The notes under the pieces were generated by a model that ran no database searches, was not told the origin of the DNA, and saw only the letters and a program-made list of their open reading frames with translations. From Escallonia rubra (Eukaryota > Streptophyta > Magnoliopsida > Escalloniales > Escalloniaceae), in assembly GCA_033065855.1 (NCBI GenBank), contig JAVXUO010001311.1, positions 806,001 through 870,000 on the forward strand: a stretch of DNA of 64,000 bases. The letters are read 5' to 3'. Below are positions 1 through 12,200 of this stretch, in pieces. The position numbers and the translations under genes were made by a program. Positions within the stretch are counted from its first letter, which is position 1. Each line of letters begins with the position of its first letter.

Positions 1-67
1 CGCCGTAAGGAGAAGACTCGGAAGACAACGGTAATGGCCTAATGGGTCGATCTAATTAGGGCTAATA

Positions 68-202
68 ATGGCAATGGAGGTCGATGATCCGACGCTTGAT
101 GATCTCACGCCTGGTGTTCAGAGGTACATGGGATGGGAAACCATGGGAGGCGACTGTTTTATGCGTTACTACTGGGAAGATACATCATTCAGATCCACAA
201 AG
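68..202 (+). CDS. Possible first coding exon of an unrecognised gene
   Basis: An ATG opens 45 in-frame codons that end exactly at a good donor (AAAG then GTAAAA), so the exon is in phase 0. The peptide has an acidic start (MAMEVDDPTLDDL) and an aromatic-rich middle (FMRYYWEDTSF). I do not recognise the family. No certain second exon follows. The open stretch at 1081-1169, continuing at 2211 after a hAT insertion, could be a decayed later exon in the same orientation, but it carries a stop. The gene may start outside the window or be a dead fragment. Coding evidence is the reading frame plus the splice donor only. Confidence 0.3.
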
Positions 203-1080
203 GTAAAACATTTCCACTTTTACGAGTTTAGCCCTGTGTATGGTCAAGACATCGTCATCGATGCTTCGGATTGGTCTGGATTCATTTGTCCTTTTTAGGT
301 ATGATGATATTATGTTAGTAATCTTTGAATTAAATTTAATCAGGTAGTACTTTCGATTTTTTGCTTTCATATTACCAGTATGATTTTTGTCAAGACGAGG
401 ATATAATTCTGTTTTACACTTACTCGCACGTGTGATATCTATATGTTCAACTTTGTTATTGTTTCTTAAATACTAGTATATATTTTTTCCTTTTAACAAA
501 AATAAAGAGGGTCAAACTCGTACAAAACTATACAGCTTGTCGTAGTGGCAGAGTTAGAAAAATCTCTTAAGGTGGGCACTCAATATGTGAGAGAGAAATT
601 GTCACAAGTATTGTCAAACTCTCGATCCAAATTAAATATCCTAACAAACCTCAATCTAAAACCTATGCTCTCACCACCCATGAGTAGGAACTGCATTATG
701 AAATTAAAGCTACATAATCTCAATTCAAAATTAAGAATCCCACTAACAGTCCCAATTTGTATATTGTAAGTTCCAAAATTCAATTGTCAAGTGTTAAATT
801 GAAACAAGAATGAAAGGGATCAAGTTTACAGAATTAGAAATTTTAAGAATAAACACTAAGTATTGATCTTATCTTGATTTCAAAGTGGAGGATTATGGTT
901 TGAGACTTTGTGTGGAGGCGATGGAGCAATTCCAAGGATGGTGGCTTTAGATTTGGGGGAAAAAGTTAGGGTTTTATATGATTTTCATATTAAAGGGATT
1001 GTGGTGGAGAAAATCAGGTGAGATACTGATATTTTAGAAAAGAAAATACGGGGATAGCATCACTAGTAATTGCAGCAAAG
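203..1080. other. AT-rich stretch without a recognisable gene
   Basis: I see no domain, RNA gene or clear transposon end here. Short open frames at 545-783 overlap on both strands and look like chance. Confidence 0.5.
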
Positions 1081-2259
1081 CAATACACCACGACGAATCG
1101 ACAAATGCCGGAGGAATTGACGAATTGAGTAATACACCAAGACTTCAACCATCCTGACATGATTGAATCCAGACCTGGCAAAAAAAGACCCGTACCCAGC
1201 CAAAAAAAACCCTGGTACGGGTACATATATTGAAGACCCGCTGAAATCAGACATGTACCCGGACCGACCCGTATTTTCGAGTAAATTCGGGTTGGATACG
1301 GGTTACCCGAATATTTTAGTATGTAATTATTAGGGTTTCTTGTTTCCAGATCTCTCATCCATTTCATTTATGTTTTCTCTCATGTTTTCTATCTGCGCCG
1401 CTCCCTCTCTGAACTCTCTCTTGACATCTCTTTATCTCACAACTTCAGATCCATTGACGGCCGGCTACTCGGCCTACTCCACATCAACTCGACGGCAGCT
1501 ACTCCACGGTCCACAATCACATCACACTCGACAGCGTCCATCGTCGCTCCCACGCTCCGCCGCCAGATCCGTCATGGCTTCACCGTCACAGCTCCGTTGC
1601 CACCGTCTCAGATCAAGAATGAGAAATTGTAGAAGTTACGGCACAGATCGAAGTCCGATCGTGGTCTCCGATCGAGATAATTATTTTTCCAGATCTGCTT
1701 GCGTTATTTTTCCAGATCTGCTTGTCTTCGATCGTGGACTCTAGATCTGCTTGCGTTATTTTTGTTTACGATATAAATTTTTTTCTAAGATCTGCTTGTA
1801 TTACTTTTCCAGATCTGTTTTGTATTATTTGCAGGTGGTTTTTTGGTATATTGTGCTTATTTGTGGTTGAAGAGTTGGAGTTGAGGTCATTCGTTTTGAG
1901 AATTAAGATGGTCGGTCATGGGAGCCAAGTGATAATCATAGAAATTAAATCAGAAAGTGGTGGTTGTAATAATTATCTCTGTAAAAAATAGTCCAGTAAA
2001 TATATGTTAATCAAAAAAATTCAAAAAGTTAATTAATAATTAAATAATTTACCCGCATGTATTACCCGGCTCGCCAGGGTAGGGTACGGGCCCTAGAAAA
2101 GTCTACTCGGGAAAAAACGGGTAAAAATTACCCGAACCGATTTTATCCGTACCCGACCGAATTTTACCTGTACCCGGCGGGTTTACCCGTTTGTCAGATC
2201 TAATTGAATCTATCATCTACGCGACTAAACCAGTCGCCAGATGTGGACCGGGCAATTGA
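1081..2259 (+). pseudogene. Possible exon relic split by a hAT insertion
   Basis: From 1081 to 1169, and again from 2211 to the TGA at 2257, one frame stays open apart from one TGA around 1128. If the hAT element and one copy of its 8-bp duplication are left out, the frame runs on across the insertion point (DFNHPDMIESIIYATK). I do not recognise the peptide. It may be a decayed exon of the gene beginning at 68, or chance. Confidence 0.2.
1170..2202. mobile_element. Non-autonomous hAT element, 1,033 bp, with 8-bp target duplication
   Basis: The ends are imperfect inverted repeats: left CAGACCTGGCAAA and right, read on the other strand, TAGATCTGACAAA. Identical 8-bp direct repeats ATTGAATC flank the element at 1162-1169 and 2203-2210, the signature of hAT transposition. 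Both subterminal regions (about 1188-1315 and 2050-2190) are packed with ACCCG/CGGGT motifs in both orientations, as in many plant hATs where such motifs bind transposase. No transposase domain is present; the 134-codon open frame at 1340-1744 matches nothing I know. A decayed unit of about 23 bp around CCAGATCTGCTTG repeats at about 1688-1825. The family call is firm; age is moderate because the duplications are still identical. Confidence 0.85.
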
Positions 2260-2581
2260 GGCAGTGGGCCGTGACATTGAGGGCACAAGGCTGTTGAGCG
2301 GACTGATGAGACAGTGTGCGTTGTTCATTATGTGGCTTTTAGATTTTTAAAATAGATACGCTTCGAAAACACTAGAGAATAAATATGATTTTTTGTGTTC
2401 ACTTTTATGTTTGGACTTTGTTGTTATTTTATTTGTGTAAGTTCAGCATTTTAAATGACTTAAAAGATATTTTTTTAAACTATCTTTAGAATTTATATGT
2501 AACTTAACATTTAGAATGGCTATAAATGTATCTCCTCTTAGCATTTTTTAAAATGGACAAAATGTACCATATTTATATTTA

Positions 2582-3678
2582 TCTATATATATACTGCCTA
2601 TAAAAATATGAATCTTGTAAATCATTTTATTTCATTTTTTGTCCTTCTTTAATCACTTCAATAACAATCCTACCATTTCATAAATATTATTATTAATTAC
2701 TAATTTTGCAATCATTTCCGGTTTTGCCTTTTGTTAGTTATTCCAGTGACAATCCTACCATTTTCTAATTAGTTTTTTTGCAATGCGTTTAATGAACATT
2801 AGGTCATGAATTTAATCTAAACCTACATTTACACATTGGAAAACAAAATGTGTGGTTGCAAAAAATATATTTATGTGTGTGTGTACTACCTATAAAAGTA
2901 TAAATGTTGTAAATTATTTTTGGACGATTATGTCATCTGTTAATTACGTCAATTATATGCTTACCCTTCTTTTATTACCCCTTTTTAAAATTTTGAACAA
3001 AGAAATTTATTTATTATTCTCTTTTTAATTTGGTTAAAATAAACATTACATATTGAACTGGTTAATGAGAACTGTGATTTTTTATTCTTACAATTTTAGG
3101 TTAGCAAACAATTAACCAATTGGAAAACTGAAAAACAAAATAAAGAAACTGAAATACGTGAAAAATCAATTAAGAAACAAAAAATTGTTGGAAAAACAAA
3201 AGCAGAAAAGAAAAAAAAACGAAAGACGGTTAAATATGTATCAAAAAAATAAGGCTTAAATATTGTGCCAATTTTGATTGAAAATATGTTCGGTTATTAC
3301 AGTTGAAGACCCGATGCTTTCCATTTCTTAATGATGAAATCTAAAGCACCTGGTTTTAAAAATTACAAATCTTAACTATAAACCAATTTAACAGATTACA
3401 AAAATAAAGACGTAGATTCATTTTTTTAATTTCATTTTTCCAGTTGCTTTTATTTTCAGCAGTACCATCAAACATTTCTTCAATCCAGAAGCTTACAAAT
3501 AATATTTCCAAACATTAAACTAATTACAAATGCGAACATTGAATATACATTTCTTCTAAAATATGTCACAAAAGAAATAAAAATATAATTGAATCACATT
3601 ATTTTGATCAAAAAAAAAATATCACTTCAAACATTACTCTCGACTATATTCACGTGTAACGCACGTACTTTATACTAG
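2582..3678 (+). mobile_element. Putative non-autonomous Helitron, about 1.1 kb
   Basis: The 5' end begins TCTATATATATACTGCC directly after a host A (2581). The 3' end is CTAG (3675-3678) directly before a host T (3679), as expected for Helitron insertion into AT. About 9 bases before the CTAG lies a short hairpin, ACGTG-TAACG-CACGT (3652-3666). There are no inverted terminal repeats and no target duplication. A related 5'-like sequence (TACTACCTATAAAAGTATAA, from 2884) lies inside, suggesting an internal duplication or nested copy. No Rep/helicase coding is visible. Confidence 0.55.
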
Positions 3679-5806
3679 TAGTACTTATAAAAGAGTGGAT
3701 GAGGTTATATCATTTTTGGACAAAAATAACCTCTATATTTCTATATATCACTCAATTACCACTTAACTTTAATTAACATGCTTAAAATCTTGATTCTTCT
3801 AACAATTCCACATTATGCACCACAAAAGTTACAATTAATACATGGGTGTCTCTTCCACTTCTAATAAAACTTGTAAATAATGGACTGATGTATATCTAAT
3901 GTCATCCATAAGTTGATATATGTTATGACAATAATGACATTGATGACCATAACATCTTACGATGATTTCAACAATTATCTTTAGCTAAATGACCATTACT
4001 TTATAATTGTTTTTGTTTAATATAGATGAAATTCACTTTCATATTGCCTTAGCGGATGATTGGTTATGCCCATTACGCTAGCAATGAAAATTTAATACAA
4101 GTCAACAAAAAAATTTGGACACGCTTAACATTTTCCTTTGACTTTCTTATATTTAGCTTTAAGACTTGGTGGTGTGTGTGTGTGTGTGTTCGATTGATAA
4201 ATTGGTAGGAGCTAAATCATGATGGGGTATTCTATGCTGTATGACCGGTAAGAGTTGTGTTTGAATCCTTGTCATGTACCACGTGTGGAGAGTTTTTAAT
4301 TGGAGAAGGAACCCCCACTCTTCCAAAACATATTTACTAAAATATGCTTTCTAATTTGTGAAACTTGTAGATTTTATCTGTACATGTTTACGGTTTGAAT
4401 CATCTATTCTCGTATACGACAAAATCGTGTTTCCTCTTCTACAAATATTGCCTTGAAGTCTTAATCCAAGAGAAATGTGAAGGAAAATCATTTCTAAAAG
4501 CTAAAAGATGGACTAAATCAACGAAAAGTATTTGCGGATTTAAAAAATATAAGAAGTCTAATTCATGGCCACCAAAATAGCCTGAAAACTTATGATTTCG
4601 ATCAGTCATTATTGCGAAAGTACCACGCAATAACTTTTAGCGACAGACGCTGAAATTACATGTCAATAATTCATTAATATGTACATTAAAATAAGAATTG
4701 AAGCGTTTGGCTTCACTGAGGTCTTAGCCAGATAATTCTCTTTACTTAAAATTTGAACAAGTTTTCTAAAATTGGTATATGGAAACTGGTATGTGTATGC
4801 ATGATTTCTATGGTGTTATCTAAAATCAAATTAGTGCATCAGCGTTTGACTAATGGTTACAGTGATGATCCTCCAACCTAACTTTTTTAATTATGTGTGA
4901 ACTCCCAAATCCCACTACGCATCCACTTGAGTTTTCTATTATTACCTTTTTCTTCTAATTTGACGACGATGACTAGCCAATTTGCAAATCAGAGGATGGT
5001 TGGAAATTATTGGGAGGATAGGCACTCAATGGTTAAGAACCAAACTTAGATAAATGATATGTGCTGCAATCAATCCACGTCCTTAAAGTACTTATTAAGT
5101 ACACTCGCTAGACGCAAAAAAGTGAAATCAAAATTGCTGAGCAAAATGTAGCGAAAGAAAATTTGACAGGTTACAACCTAAGTTCAGAAGTTAACGAGAC
5201 TAAACCGCGTATAAACATTAATGTTAACTAAGTTGAAGGTATGAATGTTTTTGTGAGTTATGATTTTTCTCTTTTCATAGAGCTTTTTCTTTATATAGAT
5301 GAATGTCAAATGTTTTGTCATTAAAAATGGACGTAAGTACGACCAAAAGTATATACCATTTAGTCTAAGTTAGCGTCCGAGAAGTACAAATATCTATATT
5401 TTTAATAGATAAAACACTTTCGTATTAACAAGATGTCCAACAGGCTGAATACGTTAGTGTTGCAGGAATGTAAATTTCTCTATGATTGAACACTTTCCTA
5501 TTGACGAAAAAACAAGGGAGGAGTAATTGAAAAAAATTAGCAAGTTGTTGTTTTGTGATTATTGCATCGAGTTATTTTCCGGTATCTAATGTTATATACG
5601 TGGTTGTGACAAGATAATTGTCATGTTTCCGTGAGCAAAATTTGTTGACTTGAGTTGGTATCCTCACATGACAGTTGTTAGCAAACAATATATTGAATTG
5701 TGTATGTATTCTCCATTAATTCTTTACTTAATTTCCACAACGATGCATACTCATTTTTTTAACTGTGAATCGTCTAAAACATTAATATTCACGTGCACGG
5801 AACTAG
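3679..5806 (+). mobile_element. Possible second Helitron relic
   Basis: Directly after the first Helitron end, the sequence at 3680-3725 (GTACTTATAAAAG followed by TTTTTGGAC) resembles the 5' region of the element at 2871. A second 3'-end-like sequence, with palindrome CGTGCACG (5792-5799) then AACTAG before T, ends at 5806. The interior is AT-rich and noncoding, with a TG microsatellite at 4170-4189. The 5' end is unclear and the hairpin is weak. Confidence 0.3.
4170..4189. repeat. (TG)n microsatellite
   Basis: About nine TG units in noncoding DNA. Confidence 0.9.
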
Positions 5807-6968
5807 TAAAATGAAAATTTCACGGAGAAGCAAGTAGGCACTGGCCCACTGGTGCCCCCCGCTCCATCTGCCATTGCCTTGCCGTAACACGTCTTTCAGA
5901 TAAAGAGAGGTGTATGACGTTTTAAAGCGATTTGTTTCCTTCTTCTAGCGGAAAGTTAAAGATAGAAGTGGTGCAAAAACTTTTTCTATGAGCAGCTCAC
6001 AAATATTACGAATAAAATCCATCCAAATCCCATGCAGTATTTGTAATATGAACTTTAATTATTTCAAAAGAGTCGCACTTAAGGAGAATATTGTGAAAAC
6101 CGCATTCCTATGCTATTTTAAATCCACACCAAAGTGAAGAAATCAACGGAGGCAGAGGCGGGGGATTCAAATTGTTATTTCTTAGGCGTTTCGTTACTAC
6201 GTCGATAATGATCATGCCGCTAATGCGGATGAAGTCAATTGATGTCTCCGCTGTCTTCTCATATCCAACTCTTTTAAGTTTGGACCACCGTGTTTTGGGT
6301 TCACTTTTCTTTTTCCTTTTCAACTTTAAAAATAGTCGTAATTTGAGTTTTGGTCCCTTGACCCTTTTGTAGGTCAATACAAATAGTTGAATGACGCTTC
6401 GCAGTTGAAGTTTAGGATTGGGGGGGGGGGGGGGGTATTTAGCCAATAAATATGTGATAGCTAATAATTTGTTTAATAAAAAATAAAAAATCTGATAAAA
6501 TTGGATTGAGAATTTCGAAGGTTATAACTTTCATTCCAATCCAAATACATATAGTATTACAAGTGAGCACCAAATCGTTCAAACTATCCAAACCGCTCAA
6601 ATGATTAAACCGAACCGATCTAATCTGAATGGTCCAAAAATCTTAACGACTTGATTTCACATTTCTTAAACTGACATCCGTTCGATTCCAGTGACAGATC
6701 AATTTTTTGAACTCGTTCACAAATCTAACCGAACCGCACATGATGTATTAATTTATTTTCAGTGACATTTTTTGATTATTTTAAGATACACGGTACTAAA
6801 CAAAGGCAAATAAAAAAGACCTTACAAAGTTAAAAGAAAAAAATAATAATGAGAGCGCTTATATCACATGTTGTAGCGATAAATATCTACTATTTATTTA
6901 CTTGTTCTTTCTTGTACGTAAATGACAAAGAGATACTTGAGTTTTCATTGTAACACATATTTAGAATA
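5807..6968. other. Noncoding stretch with a G homopolymer
   Basis: No gene recognised. A run of 16 G lies at 6420-6435. The open frames on both strands at 6108-6446 owe their length to biased composition and match no family. Confidence 0.5.
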
Positions 6969-7713
6969 ATACTTGATGCCAAGGAAAGTGGGTTCGCAGT
7001 CAACGTGGAGGTGCCATAAGGAATGCACTCCGAGTCAGATGCCAAGCATGCTAATGTGGGACACAGCAAGGGATGGAGCAAGTACAAAAACCAAGGGCTT
7101 CCCAGACAGAGCCTGGAGGGTAACAGTGTTGCAAGGTCGATGGCTCATGGGTTAATACACGATGACAGACATAGTCCGATGCTTAGGTCCAGAGACAAGG
7201 TCTTGTATGCTTCTCTCTCTAGAATTATAGAGTGAGAAAGTGAGTTCTGAAAATGTTTCAAGCCCCAAAATGAATTTTCAAGACCACTATTTATAGAGGT
7301 TGAAATGATGATGTCATCAAGTGACACGTGGCGCTCCGCGGGAGTGCCACGTCACCGAGGGGTCCACAGGTGTCGGTGCTCCACGGACTGTCGGATCGCA
7401 TATTCACCCGGCCTACTCCTCATAGCATCGCTCTGTCTGTCTGGAAAGAATGGCTCCTACAGCACCAGTGTGGCCAGAGAACCCCATTGATCTAGCCACC
7501 AGTCCAAACCCCTTACAGAGTGCCACAACTTGACAGCGGTGGGGAAGACCCGACGCCTAACTGCCAGGTGGACTAGGCGCGATGCTCTCCAAAAACCTGT
7601 TCCCGTCTCAGAGTGACCCGGGGGTCATATTCCCTAGGAATGCCGATGAAAGCCTCCATTGTCAGAGCACGTAGGCTAGTCATGCAGACACCCCTGGAAA
7701 AGATAGTTTCCCG

Positions 7714-8081
7714 GAGGAGTCCCCTATCCCACGGGTGAGTCTTTGTGCCGGAGCACCAGGAACGCGCCAAGGTAGTGTCCCAGAGGAGTCGCCTACCCAA
7801 CGGGCTGATGTAGAATCCCGAAAGAACCGTCTACCTGGTGGAATGGGAGTCTTCATGCCGGAGCATTTAGAGCTCCCTGGCGAAGATAATTTCCCAGAGG
7901 AGTCGCATATCCCCGGGGGTGAGTCCTTATGCCGGAGCACTCGGAGGGCATCAAGGTAGTGTCCCGGAGGAGTCGCATACCTGACGACTCGAGGTAACAT
8001 CCTGGAGGAGCCGTCTACCTGGCAGAAAATGAGTTTTCATGCCAGAGCACTTAGAGCTCCCTGGCAGAGATAATGTCCCGG
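7714..8081. repeat. Higher-order tandem repeat, about 184-bp unit, inside the LTR
   Basis: The marker GAGGAG with TCG or CCG after it occurs at 7714, 7783, 7821 (as AAAGAA), 7897, 7967, 8005 and 8081. Spacings are 69, 38, 76 then 70, 38, 76. Two full units of 183 and 184 bp are therefore each built from three related subunits. A partial earlier unit is visible from about 7650. Confidence 0.8.
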
Positions 8082-8195
8082 AGGAGTCGTCTATCCTCGC
8101 AGGTGCTGCACACTCGGGGAGTGGGTCAAAACATGTTCCACGACCAAGGCAAGGTGTGCATGGTGTGGTGAAAGGATGGACCAACGCAGTGGCGT

Positions 8196-8530
8196 GGTAG
8201 TGTGACATGATGCCAGGGAGCGCGACTATATAGCAGCGCGACGCATAGGCGGGGCAGAGTTTGTGTGGTGCTGGTGGCATGGTAGTGTGACAGAGAGCCA
8301 GGGGGCGCGACTGTATCAGTGGTGCGACGAAGTGTGTGCGTTGCTGACGACACTTTAGTGTGACCGAGAGCCGGGGGCGCGACTATATCAGTGGCGCGGT
8401 GCATGGGCGCAGCGAAGTGTGTGCGGTGCCGGCGGTATGGTAGTGTGACAGAGAGCCAGGAGGCGCGACTGTATCAACAACGTGACGTATAGGCACGGCA
8501 GAGTGTGTATGGTGTCGGAGGCACGGTGAC
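8196..8530. repeat. Tandem array, about 85-bp unit, inside the LTR
   Basis: The start motif GGTAGTGTGACA, or close variants, occurs at about 8196, 8281, 8352, 8439 and 8524. Spacings are 85, 71, 87 and 85. Each unit also carries a GGCGCGACTRTATCA-type segment. Confidence 0.75.
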
Positions 8531-8589
8531 ATGGAAAACGGCGCGCGGGCGACGGGCGTCGTGGCATCGATGTGAAGATGCGGTGGTCC

Positions 8590-8775
8590 AAATGTGCACA
8601 GCCGACCGGGGGCAGCCCGCCGACTGGGACCGGCCGGCCGAACAATACAGGCTGGCCGACTGGGGCCAGTCGACCGACCGATGCAGCCAGTTGACCGGGG
8701 CAGCCCGGCCAACTGGGGCCCTGACCGACCGATACAGGCTTGGCGACTTGGACTGGCCAACCGACCGAGGTCGTC
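8590..8775. repeat. Diverged GC-rich repeats (GACCGACCGA motif) inside the LTR
   Basis: Short motifs such as GACCGACCGAT, ACAGGCT and GGCCGACTGGG recur several times. They give GC-rich open frames on both strands that do not look like genes. Confidence 0.5.
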
Positions 8776-8831
8776 AAACGGGATATCAAAGGTCCAAGTG
8801 TGCATGACCAGAATGGGATAACAACAATACT

Positions 8832-9235
8832 TAAATCTTATGTTGAGACGAAGACTTAAATGTTGAATATAACAAGATTATTTACTAGATTGTATATAAC
8901 TTTAATTTTAAATAATATTTAGATCGAATAATAAGTGTGCGAATGAACAACTTTTTTAATTATGTACAAATCGATTCAAATCGAACCGTTTTTCGAACTA
9001 TCTAAATCGATAATATTTGATTTGATTCGATTCGACTTAAAAAATTTCAAATTATGAAGTAACAATTTGATTTACGGGTGACCGAACCGAACCGAAGCAT
9101 TATATATCTATATCCTATATCCTATATCCTATGTATAGTATATAACTACAAACCTAGCGTGAGAGTTCACCGAAATTAACCAAATTATAAAACCAAGGTG
9201 AAATATCCCAACAACAGAAAAAGGGGTTAATCCCA
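8832..9235 (+). promoter_or_regulatory. Upstream region of the Tic22-like gene
   Basis: AT-rich sequence with a short CCTATAT tandem (about 9112-9132) and candidate TATA-like sequence near 9100-9145, 90-135 bases before the ATG. No specific factor site can be supported. Confidence 0.3.
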
Positions 9236-12200
9236 ATGGCCTCTTCAACCGAATCCAACCACCAGCACCAGCACCACCACTGCAACCCCATCACCCGCTT
9301 CATCCAGTCCACTTCAACCAACCTCTCCTCCCTCCTCATACCCAAACCGCCAACGTTTCCATTACTACCCACCAATACCCTCTCAAAGGTATTCATCCCT
9401 CTCTCTTCACCACCACTCAATAATCTAACTGCATTTCCATTCGAGTCAGCTCAGGGCGACTCGTCGTTTGCAAGAGCTGCCAAGAACATGCCGCCGGAGT
9501 CGGGACCGGGATTTCGTTCGACGGTTCGGATTTCCAGTTTGAATTCCGCCGGCAAAAGCTGCGGTGGGCCTGCTTTTGTGGGGCAGGTTTTTAGTATGTG
9601 TGACCTTTCTGGGACCGGTCTAATGGCTGTTTCGACTCACTTTGACATACCCTTCATTTCCAAAAGGTTCTTCTTTAGCCCATATCCAGTTTCTTGGATA
9701 AACGGGAAATCTTTTCCCCTATTGGTTTAGTAATTTGTGTCTCTTTGACTACCTATAAACTCCGGCTATTTAATCATTGAACTGAACTCAAATCGGTAAT
9801 TATAGATTAAACAAGTATTGATTGACAAGTCAAACTAGGGTAAAAAAACAACAAGAATGTCAATGTAGTGGACAAATTTATGAAATGAGTGAGTACTAAA
9901 CTATTCCTTTTTGTATGCTGGAATTTGTTATGGTTTGAGGTTTCATACGAGCTTTTAGCAAATTACTAGGTTGGTATTGGAATGCTCGTGTTGGCTAAAA
10001 ACTGGATAAGCTTTATATGGAAAGTCAAAATATGGTACAAAGACAAGTAAGATCAATGTTTGCTTGTAATTCTGATATTGTTCTACAAGACGTCAAGAGG
10101 ACTCAAGTTTTGGGATGGAAATATATTTTAAATTGTAAAGTTTATGTTTGTGCTAAGAATACTTGCAAGTTGCATTTTAGCTGCTCAACACGTAATATTC
10201 GGTAAACTTTGAGGTTGATATATTTGGATGATCTGGCATTTGTTTGGATACTTGCGTTTCCTGAATTATGTAATGTGATGAATAAGGAATTAACAGACAT
10301 AGGTGATTGTTGAAATCACATGTATAAGTATGGAGAAGCTGATGGTTTAGATGAAGGAGAGAATTGAATCTGAAGATTTAATATGGTAATTATCTGCTTA
10401 TAGATGGCTAACTTTTGGTTCATCTTACTGTTGATTTACAGTCTTCCTGGTCTACTTTTGCTCCATTGTTAACGAACAGCCTAACACAACTTAGGACCAC
10501 CATTGTTGTTACCGTTGCAAGAGCTCAACATCTGACCGTTCTGGTAGTATAGCTCACAAAGATGCAGCAGAAACATTGGTATGTAACGAGGATTCTAACA
10601 TAAAAAGGTAATTGCAAAAATATTTGGACTCAAGATCTAACGTGGTTTGGCTATAACGTGCCTACCTCCACGGGGCGTGCAAACTTCTTCGTACTATGAG
10701 AATATCAAAATGAAGTACAAGAGAACGCTCAAGAGTGTAATTCCAGAAACCTGAGACCGAGACCCTTATTTAATTGGATACCCCTTGTACACCCCACTCA
10801 ATATCATCTCTCAACGGAGAAGGAGTTACTAAAACTCTCTCTTGCTCACCTCACGTTGGGATGATCTTTGGAAATTTGTAGGCACTTTCTAGTTACACGT
10901 ATGTTTTAAGTGTGCCACCAAATCTATGGTAATATTGACTCCAAAATTTCATAGCCACATTTGCTGTAGTGTTGTTGGTTCATTTCCCATGCCAACAACA
11001 ATGCAATGTCATTGAATTGTTGAATACTACTGTTTTGGTGGCTAAAAAGTCGCAACACAACATACGCCATTGTTGTATTGTTGAATACTATTGTTTTGGT
11101 GATTAAAAGGTCATAACACAATACATGCCATTGTAGAAGCGCCACTTACTGATGCACTCCTCTTCCTTCAACAGCAAGTGAAAACAAATTACGATTTCCA
11201 TTGGCCAGAGTCCTACTCACGTTGGCCGTTGTCTTCTTCTTAACAAAGTCAAGAACCGACATCACTCAGTCATCTAAGCCACCATTGTTACTCTGAGAAT
11301 CCTTGTTGTGTTGCAAGCTTCACCTGTCATCATAGGTGTATACTCGACAAATATAAATGTCACCCACCACTTTGAAGAAGAAAAGACGTAGTCATCTACC
11401 ATGAAGACATCTATATAGTGCCCGGGAACTCGAGCCATCGTGCACGAGAAGAAGTTAAGGACAAAACCAAAGTCGACGGGTCAAGAAAAATAATGGGGGC
11501 TTTGAGCACCTCGAGGAAATTCACAAGTGCCACACAAGACAGAACCTAGCTGAGGAAAAGATGGAGAAAGTTCATAATTCGTATGAGCTATGAAGTCCTT
11601 TCCCTTTCTGGTTTTAGCGGAGCTTACATTGCCAGTTGTAGGAAAGAGTGAACATTTTTTCCGGCTTGTTTGCTTTGCTAAAGTGTACAAGTTCTGCGAC
11701 TCTCCTCGCTGTTTATGGAGATTTGCATGCTAAAACACTTGGAGAGTTGTAAACTTTGAAGAACTATAGAACATCATGCTCGTGGGTACTTGAATGTTGA
11801 GCATAAGGATGCACTGCTCACCCGCCAGTCAAATGGAGAAATTGAGGTTTTGCATTAGATTTAGTTCTATTTTGGGTGGATGGCAATGATTTAGAATTTT
11901 CTAATATGTTAAAGTCAACCCAGTTTGATGCGATATTTGGGTTGCTAGTATTCTCTCTCTCTGTGTTTGTATCAAAGAAGAAAAAACAGTCATGTTCTGC
12001 AAATGCTGGTATGCCAGACTATCTTACTTGGCATATCGTACTAGAGGTATAGACTAAATGCAAACATCGCCCCTTGGGTAGATATTTTGGACCAGGGCCC
12101 TAGTTCGTCAAGATGATTGCTCAGCTGTGTCCGTGCTTCACAATAGTGCTGCTCTGGAGCTCGGGAGGGTTATATGTTTACGGATTCTTCTTTTTTTTTT

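Larger units (their letters stand above)
6974..8826 (-). mobile_element. Solo LTR of an LTR retrotransposon, 1,853 bp
   Basis: The element starts TG (6974) and ends CA (8826), flanked by identical 5-bp duplications ATACT (6969-6973 and 8827-8831). Read on the minus strand it begins TGTTGTTATCCC, with a TATA box CTATAAATAG at 7296-7287, leaving about 310 bp for R and U5. The long U3 part is GC-rich and made largely of tandem arrays (separate entries). No gag or pol remains beside it, so it is a solo LTR. The family (Copia or Gypsy) cannot be told from the LTR alone. The identical duplications argue against great age. Confidence 0.8.

Noticed and set aside
1340-1744. 134-codon frame inside the first hAT element
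   Set aside because: No transposase or zinc-finger motif; probably leader-like DNA of the element.
6108-6446. 112-codon minus-strand frame with Pro-rich ends
   Set aside because: Begins in the C-run opposite the 16-G tract and has no domain; composition-driven.
7714-8530. Regularly spaced repeats that could suggest a CRISPR array
   Set aside because: Units are adjacent and related throughout, with no unique spacers, in a plant LTR.
8383-8821. Overlapping frames of 75-140 codons on both strands
   Set aside because: They lie in tandem repeats of the LTR, and their length comes from GC-rich repeats with few stops.
10490-10870. Possible retroelement-like stretch in Tic22-like intron 1
   Set aside because: The phrase around CCTCCACGGGGCGTGC seems familiar from plant repeats, but no ends or coding could be found.
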